In this document: positions 59,501-64,000 of the stretch, one piece after another | Layout: each line of letters begins with the position of its first letter | Position numbering within the stretch: the stretch's first letter is position 1 | Source of the DNA: Opisthocomus hoazin | Lineage: Eukaryota; Chordata; Aves; Opisthocomiformes; Opisthocomidae | NCBI RefSeq assembly: GCF_030867145.1 | Contig: NC_134436.1 | Location: forward strand, 3,782,001-3,846,000 | Length of the DNA stretch: 64,000 nt | Direction of reading: 5' to 3' | Program-made: the position numbers and the translations under genes | The notes under the pieces: generated by a model | What the model was told of the DNA's origin: nothing | Databases searched by the model: none | What the model saw: the letters and a program-made list of their open reading frames with translations, nothing else

Positions 59501-60289
59501 CGGCAGAGTTGCCATGGAGATTTTCTCCCTAGCAGATGCTCTGGGCAGGTGCAAGAAGAGGCTCTGCCCCCCTCGCTGTGCGGCACAATGCCAGCCAGAT
59601 CCTGCAGCAACAGGAAGCCTCTGCAACCGCCCGCCTGACAGCCCAACGGCCACCACCACTGCCACCACCGCCACCAGCCTCCCAGCGAGCAGGCGGGGGC
59701 AGCCGGGCCCCCTGCCAGCGTCAGGGTAGAGAAACTGAGTCACACCCAAAGCTACCTCGAGGTCCTGGCTTCACCTCCCCTGGCCCCAGACACATGTGCT
59801 GGTGGCAAATCTGGGGTGCTCTGACCCACCCTTGGGACCCACCAGACCCCCTCGCTGCCTGCTGCTGCTGTCACCCATTGCCTTCTCACTGAGAAGACTG
59901 ATTGCACGCCGCACTCACCCAACAGACTGTGTGATCTGTAGGGACCCCCCCCACGCTGCCAGGGCACTGGCATGGTCCTGCATAGGCGATCAACCTCAGC
60001 CAGCTTCTCCAGCCTGTCCCCGGACCGGAGGGGCACTGCTGGCCTTGGCCAGTGGCACGGGGCATCCCAGCAGGAGATGGGTGATGCCAGCCCAGGGCTG
60101 AGGTCCAGTCAGTGGGGACAGGTGCTCCACGGCTCTGAACCCATCCTCTGAGCCCTCAGCTTCCCACCTTTCCTGCTGCTCCCAACACTTCTCCCTCTCC
60201 CAGTCCCTCCAGCTCCTCACTGCTTCTTAAAACCATCCTCTGAAGTTTAGCGCCGTGGCACTAGGTGCCTAAAAATCCCCCTTCCTCAG

Positions 60290-60680
60290 CTTTTTCACTA
60301 AGGATGCCTCGAAAAACGTGTCGCCGGTGCTCTCATCTTAACATACTGTTGAAGCACAACTCCTCCAGTGGGACCTTTATTAGGAGCTTATTTCAAATCA
60401 GGCTCTGGCCAGCCTTGTTTTTCAACTGTTTGCATTGCTGGTTGTAAAGCGGTTGAGGCGAGCAGCGGGAGGGTTTCGAAAGCGTTACCCACACAATCAA
60501 AAGCTGCTCTATTAAGTCGGCGGCGAGCGTTTCCGTGGTAAGCAAAAGTCGCTGGTTTGTGTACCTAGCGCAAAGGCTGCGTTTCAAAACATGCTTGGGT
60601 CGCTCTCCCGCTTGCGCCGAGAACTGAGGAGGAGATAATGGAGGCAGTGTTTGGACATATTTCGGCGCTATCACGGAAAT
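60290..60680. promoter_or_regulatory. Candidate conserved non-coding block near the second CpG island
   Basis: About 390 bp of unique sequence has balanced composition yet many intact CpGs (GGTTTCGAAAGCGTTACC, GGCGGCGAGCGTTTCCG). Retained CpGs outside a classic island suggest an unmethylated regulatory element. No coding frame was recognised. Confidence 0.25.
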
Positions 60681-61189
60681 AACGCAAGCCGGCAATCCTC
60701 CTGCAGCTGCATGACGGCCGCAGCACCCTCCCGGCGCCGCGGGCACTTGGGTGGGAATGCAGGCCTGGCCGCTGCAGGGACCACTGGGATAAAGCCGGGC
60801 AAAGCCCCCAGCTCCATGGGTCAGTCACCTTCCCCAAATCCCAAAGGTATTAAGGGTGACGGGGTACTGCTGCGCCCATCCTGGCAGTCCGGGGACGGCG
60901 GACCTGTTGCTGCGGCACCCAGCTAACCATGGGCAGAGGGTGGCACTCGCACCCTTGGGACAGGCTCCCGGGGTGGCAGCACTGGCTGGGTGCAGGAGGA
61001 GTCCCTCACAAGCGCTAAGGGGACAGAGCTGCAGTGCCAGTGTCCTGGGGGGCAGATGTGCACCTTCCCAGGGGTCTGCTGGCACAGGGAGCAAGTGTGA
61101 AGAGCAGCAGGGTGCAGGGTGAGGACCCGGCACAGTGTCACACTGGGTGGCAGGGTGGGGTGCTGGGGTGGGATTGGAGGGGGGGTGCA

Positions 61190-62515
61190 GTGTGGGAGCA
61201 GCGGTGTAGGGTGCTGGGTGCTGGTGTAGGGTGATGCTGTGGGGCAGTGCTGCAGTGCAGGGTGGCAGTGCAGTGCCTGGTGCAGCGGTGCCCACTGTGG
61301 TGCCTGCTGCGCCCAGTGCGATGTGGTGGTCGTGCCCAGTGTGGTTACACATGGCGCAGTGCAGCCTTCCGCAGTGCCTGCTGCCATGATGCCCGGTGCG
61401 CTGCTCGGTGTCACGGTGCCCAGCGCAATGCCCAGTGTGACAGTGCCCAGCACAGCGCTGCCCAGTTTGGTGCTGGTGTGGTGCTGCCTGGCACTGTGCC
61501 TGGTTCAGTACCCGGTTCAGTGCCCGGTGCAGCAGCACCATTTGGTGCTGCCCAGTTAGGTTTTGTGCCTGGTTAAGCATCTGGTTCAGCGCTGCCTGGT
61601 TCCATGCCAGCATGGCTCTGCCTGGTTCGGTGCCTGGCATGGTGCTGCCCAGCCTGACGCGCTGTTCAGTGCCCGCTTCAGTGATGCCAGGTTCGGTGCC
61701 TGGTTCGATGCCCATCCCAGCACAGCCTGCAGCAGTGCCTGGTTCTTAGCCTGATTTGAATGCCCAGTTCGATGCCCAGTTTGGTACTTGGTGAGCACCC
61801 AGCAGCGCCCAGTTCGTTGCCTGGTACAGTGCTGCCCAGCCTGGTGCCCAGGCTCAGTACCTGGGTCAGTGCCCACTGCAGCAGTCCCCAGTCTGGTGCC
61901 AAGCACGGTGCGGGTTCAGTGCCCGCTCCAGTGCCCGATTATTTGCCCAGTCCGCTGCCCGGTTCGGTGCCCAGTTTGGTGCCTGCTCCACTCCCTGGCT
62001 GTTTGCCCAGTCTGGTACCCGGTTCGGTGGCCGGTACGGTGCCCGGTTTGGTGCTCGGTTGTTTGCCCGGTGCGGTGCCTGGCACGGTGCCCAGCCCGGT
62101 GCCTGGTTGTTTGCCCAGTCTGGTACCCGGTTCAGTGCCCGGTTCAGCACCCGGTTCGGTGTCCAGTTCGGTGCCCGGTTCGGTGCCCGGTACGGTGCTC
62201 GGTTTGGTGCTCGGTTGTTTGCTCGGTGCGGTGCCTGGATCAGTGCTCGGTTCAGTGCCCGGTCCGGTGCCCGGCACGGTGCCCAGCCCAGTGCCCGGTA
62301 GTTTGCTCATCCTGGTACCCGGTCCGGTGCCCGGTTCGGTGCCCAGTACTGTGCCCGGTTTGGTGCTCGGTTGTTTGCCCGGTGCGGTGCCTGGATCAGT
62401 GCCCGGTCCGGTGCCCGGCACGGTGCCCAGCCCGGTGCCCGGTAGTCTGCCCAGCCTGGTCCCCGGTTCGGGTCCCGGTTCAGGGCCCGGCGCGGAGCCC
62501 GTCCTGGTGCCCGCC
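61190..62515. repeat. Large 12-bp minisatellite with 156-bp higher-order repeat
   Basis: About 1.3 kb is built from 12-bp units of the type GTGCCCGGTTCG, more degenerate on the left and cleaner on the right. Thirteen units form a 156-bp higher-order repeat: the marker TTTGGTGCTCGGTTGTTTGC recurs at 62047, 62203 and 62359, exactly 156 bp apart. Because 12 is divisible by three, the array gives endless VPGS-like (plus) and GTEP-like (minus) frames that mimic a low-complexity protein. No start context, splice sites or homologue support a gene. Confidence 0.95.
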
Positions 62516-63200
62516 CGCCCGCCGCTGCCGGCCCGGCGGTGCGGCTCCGCGGCGCGGCGCGGTCCAGGCCGGCTCTTCGGGGCAGCGCGGGCGGGCGGCG
62601 CGCCAGGCGGGGTGTGCGGTGCCACCGGCGGGGCTCCCCGGGCCGCCGCCGCCGCCGCCTGACATTGGCTGGAAAGTGGAGCAGCGCGGCGGGGACGGTC
62701 GATGCGGATCGATCGCGGCGCGGGCGGCACCGCGGCTCGGCACCCGGCACCCCGGCTCCCCCCCCCCCGGTCCCCCGGGTCCGCGTCGCCCCGGAGCCCG
62801 CCGGGGGCTCCCCGCGTCCTGCCCCCTGCGCCCCCGCCGAAGGGGCCGCGCTGGCGGCGCGGGGGGGGAGCGAGAAGCCGCCCCGGGGGGGGATATGCAG
62901 CCCCCGGGACTGCCGAGAGCCCAGCCCCGGGGATGTCCTGCCGGGCCCGGGAGGAGCCGCCGGGGGGGCTGGCGGGGGGCACACGGTCCCCCGGGACTCC
63001 GGCAGCCGGCAGCGAGTTTTGCTGGGGTGACGCTGCCCCGTCACCGTGCCCAGCGGGACACAGGCAGGACCAGCCCCGTACCCCAGCCCCAGCCTGGGCT
63101 GTCCCCTCGCCCTCCCAGGTCCTTCCTCCCACGTTTCGCTCGCGGTCTCTCCCTCCCCCGATTCCCGGAGCCGTTTCGGACGCGATGGCAGGATCCGGCC
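62480..63200. promoter_or_regulatory. Second CpG island
   Basis: About 700 bp of dense CpG and GC-box-like sequence starts directly where the 12-bp minisatellite ends. It could be a distal alternative CXXC5 promoter on the minus strand, or the promoter of an unannotated transcript. No exon or TATA box could be placed. Confidence 0.5.
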
Positions 63201-64000
63201 CTCCAGCTGGTCTCCTCCTATAACCCTGGGCCTGGAAGCTCCTTGCAGGTGTCTCCACCACCGGGTACAAAGAGCTCCACGAGCGGCCACCAGCGCTGGG
63301 ACAAGGATCGGAGCGGTTGTGCCCCCGCAGACCCCCACGCTCGCCCCATCCCTGCCAGCGCTGAGCATCTGCCATCCCCGGAGCTGGCAAGGGCTTTGCT
63401 CCGGCTGCTGCTTTCAGGCTGCTGCACAGGGGACGTTGCCCAGAGTTTCCTTCCTGGCGGCAGGGAAACCTTTTTTAATATAGGAAACCAAAGAGGCTGG
63501 CTCGCAATGCACATGCGCCACGGCCAGCGCAGCCCAGCTCGCCGCTCGCAGCCACCCGGGAGCGATGGCTGCGTCTCTGCCCTTTATCTTTCCCAGCCAG
63601 CACCGGATTTTCAGGGCCAGGGACACGGCAGCGGTGTAAAACGGCGGTGTTGGACATCACGGCAGCATCCCCCTGTCTGCCTCGGGGTAGGGGGATGCGT
63701 CGAAATCATGCGGTGTGGGATGACAGCTGTCCCCCAACGCTGGAGTGGGGAGAGCTACTTTTTCTGAGAGTGCCCTTAATTAATGGCAGAAGGAGATGGC
63801 GGGGTGGCTCAGCGGCGCTTACGAAGGGTTTTAGCCTGGGAGTTGGCAGTTCCCCGCGGACACCCGCTCCTCTGCCTGATCTGAAGTCACTGGGTGACGG
63901 CAGGACCAAAGTTTCACCAGGTTTTGCTCTTGTTTGTCAGTGATTTTAATAATAATGCTGAAGGATCCTCTTGCAGCAGGCACCCTGGGGAAGACTGATC
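63201..64000. other. Unassigned sequence at the right end
   Basis: Nothing recognisable as coding. The GC content falls gradually away from the CpG island, and there is no CR1 or tandem array. Confidence 0.5.

Larger units (their letters stand above)
52007..61190. other. Non-coding DNA, far upstream
   Basis: No gene is recognisable on either strand. UBE2D2, the upstream neighbour of CXXC5 in mammals, is not visible. The stretch holds CTC-type tracts at 54134-54173, a weak MIR-like CCATGCCTCAGTTTCCCACC at about 58018, and several unique AT-richer blocks listed separately. Confidence 0.45.

Noticed and set aside
61788..63767. 659-codon Cys-Pro-Val-Arg repetitive frame and 483-codon antisense frame
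   Set aside because: Both are generated by the 12-bp tandem array, whose unit length preserves any frame. There is no start context, splice support or homologue.
52007..64000. 3' end of UBE2D2, expected upstream of CXXC5 by mammalian synteny
   Set aside because: No ubiquitin-conjugating enzyme exon or C-terminal motif was recognised. The gene probably lies beyond the window.
1..64000. tRNA, rRNA, CRISPR, riboswitch or bacterial-type features
   Set aside because: None seen. Gene structure, CR1 elements and CpG islands mark this as nuclear vertebrate DNA.

Overview
This window is vertebrate genomic DNA, most likely from a bird. The main evidence is six copies of the CR1 LINE 3' end, each ending in the diagnostic ATTCTRTGA-type tail. 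High GC, many C/G homopolymers, dense CpG stretches and numerous unrelated minisatellites suggest an avian microchromosome (inference). There are no bacterial-type operons. Most long reading frames are GC-rich artefacts.

One protein-coding gene is firmly supported: CXXC5 (RINF), on the minus strand. Its large coding exon lies at 12690-13475 and ends in a GT donor. A 5.2 kb intron follows, and a tiny terminal coding exon at 7459-7503 supplies the last 14 residues. Together they encode a 276-residue CXXC zinc-finger protein. The 3' UTR is an AT-rich island running from 7458 down to about 6490, with AATAAA at 6509-6514. The coding exon appears to begin at a strong splice acceptor (boundary 13732/13733), which leaves a 257-nt leader with three short upstream ORFs. 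At least one further non-coding exon must therefore lie to the right. A large CpG island at about 42.6-45.6 kb is the best candidate promoter, and a second island at about 62.5-63.2 kb is another possibility.

Layout: 1-6480, intergenic sequence 3' of CXXC5; 6490-13732, the CXXC5 3' UTR, terminal exon, intron and main exon; 13733 to about 42600, presumed 5' intron or upstream regulatory DNA with CR1 copies, a local duplication and a minisatellite cluster at 33.2-36.6 kb; 42600-46200, CpG island plus a C-rich minisatellite; 46.2-61.2 kb, non-coding with a MIR-like relic and one CR1; 61.2-62.5 kb, a 12-bp minisatellite with 156-bp higher-order organisation; 62.5-63.2 kb, second CpG island; then unassigned sequence to the end.

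The most interesting observations concern possible control of CXXC5 and repeat structure: a canonical poly(A) signal just inside the CXXC5 intron that could give an alternative C-terminus, the uORF-bearing leader, a 17-bp array carrying eight donor-like motifs on the gene's sense strand, and the higher-order minisatellite beside a CpG island. No wholly new biological system is evident.
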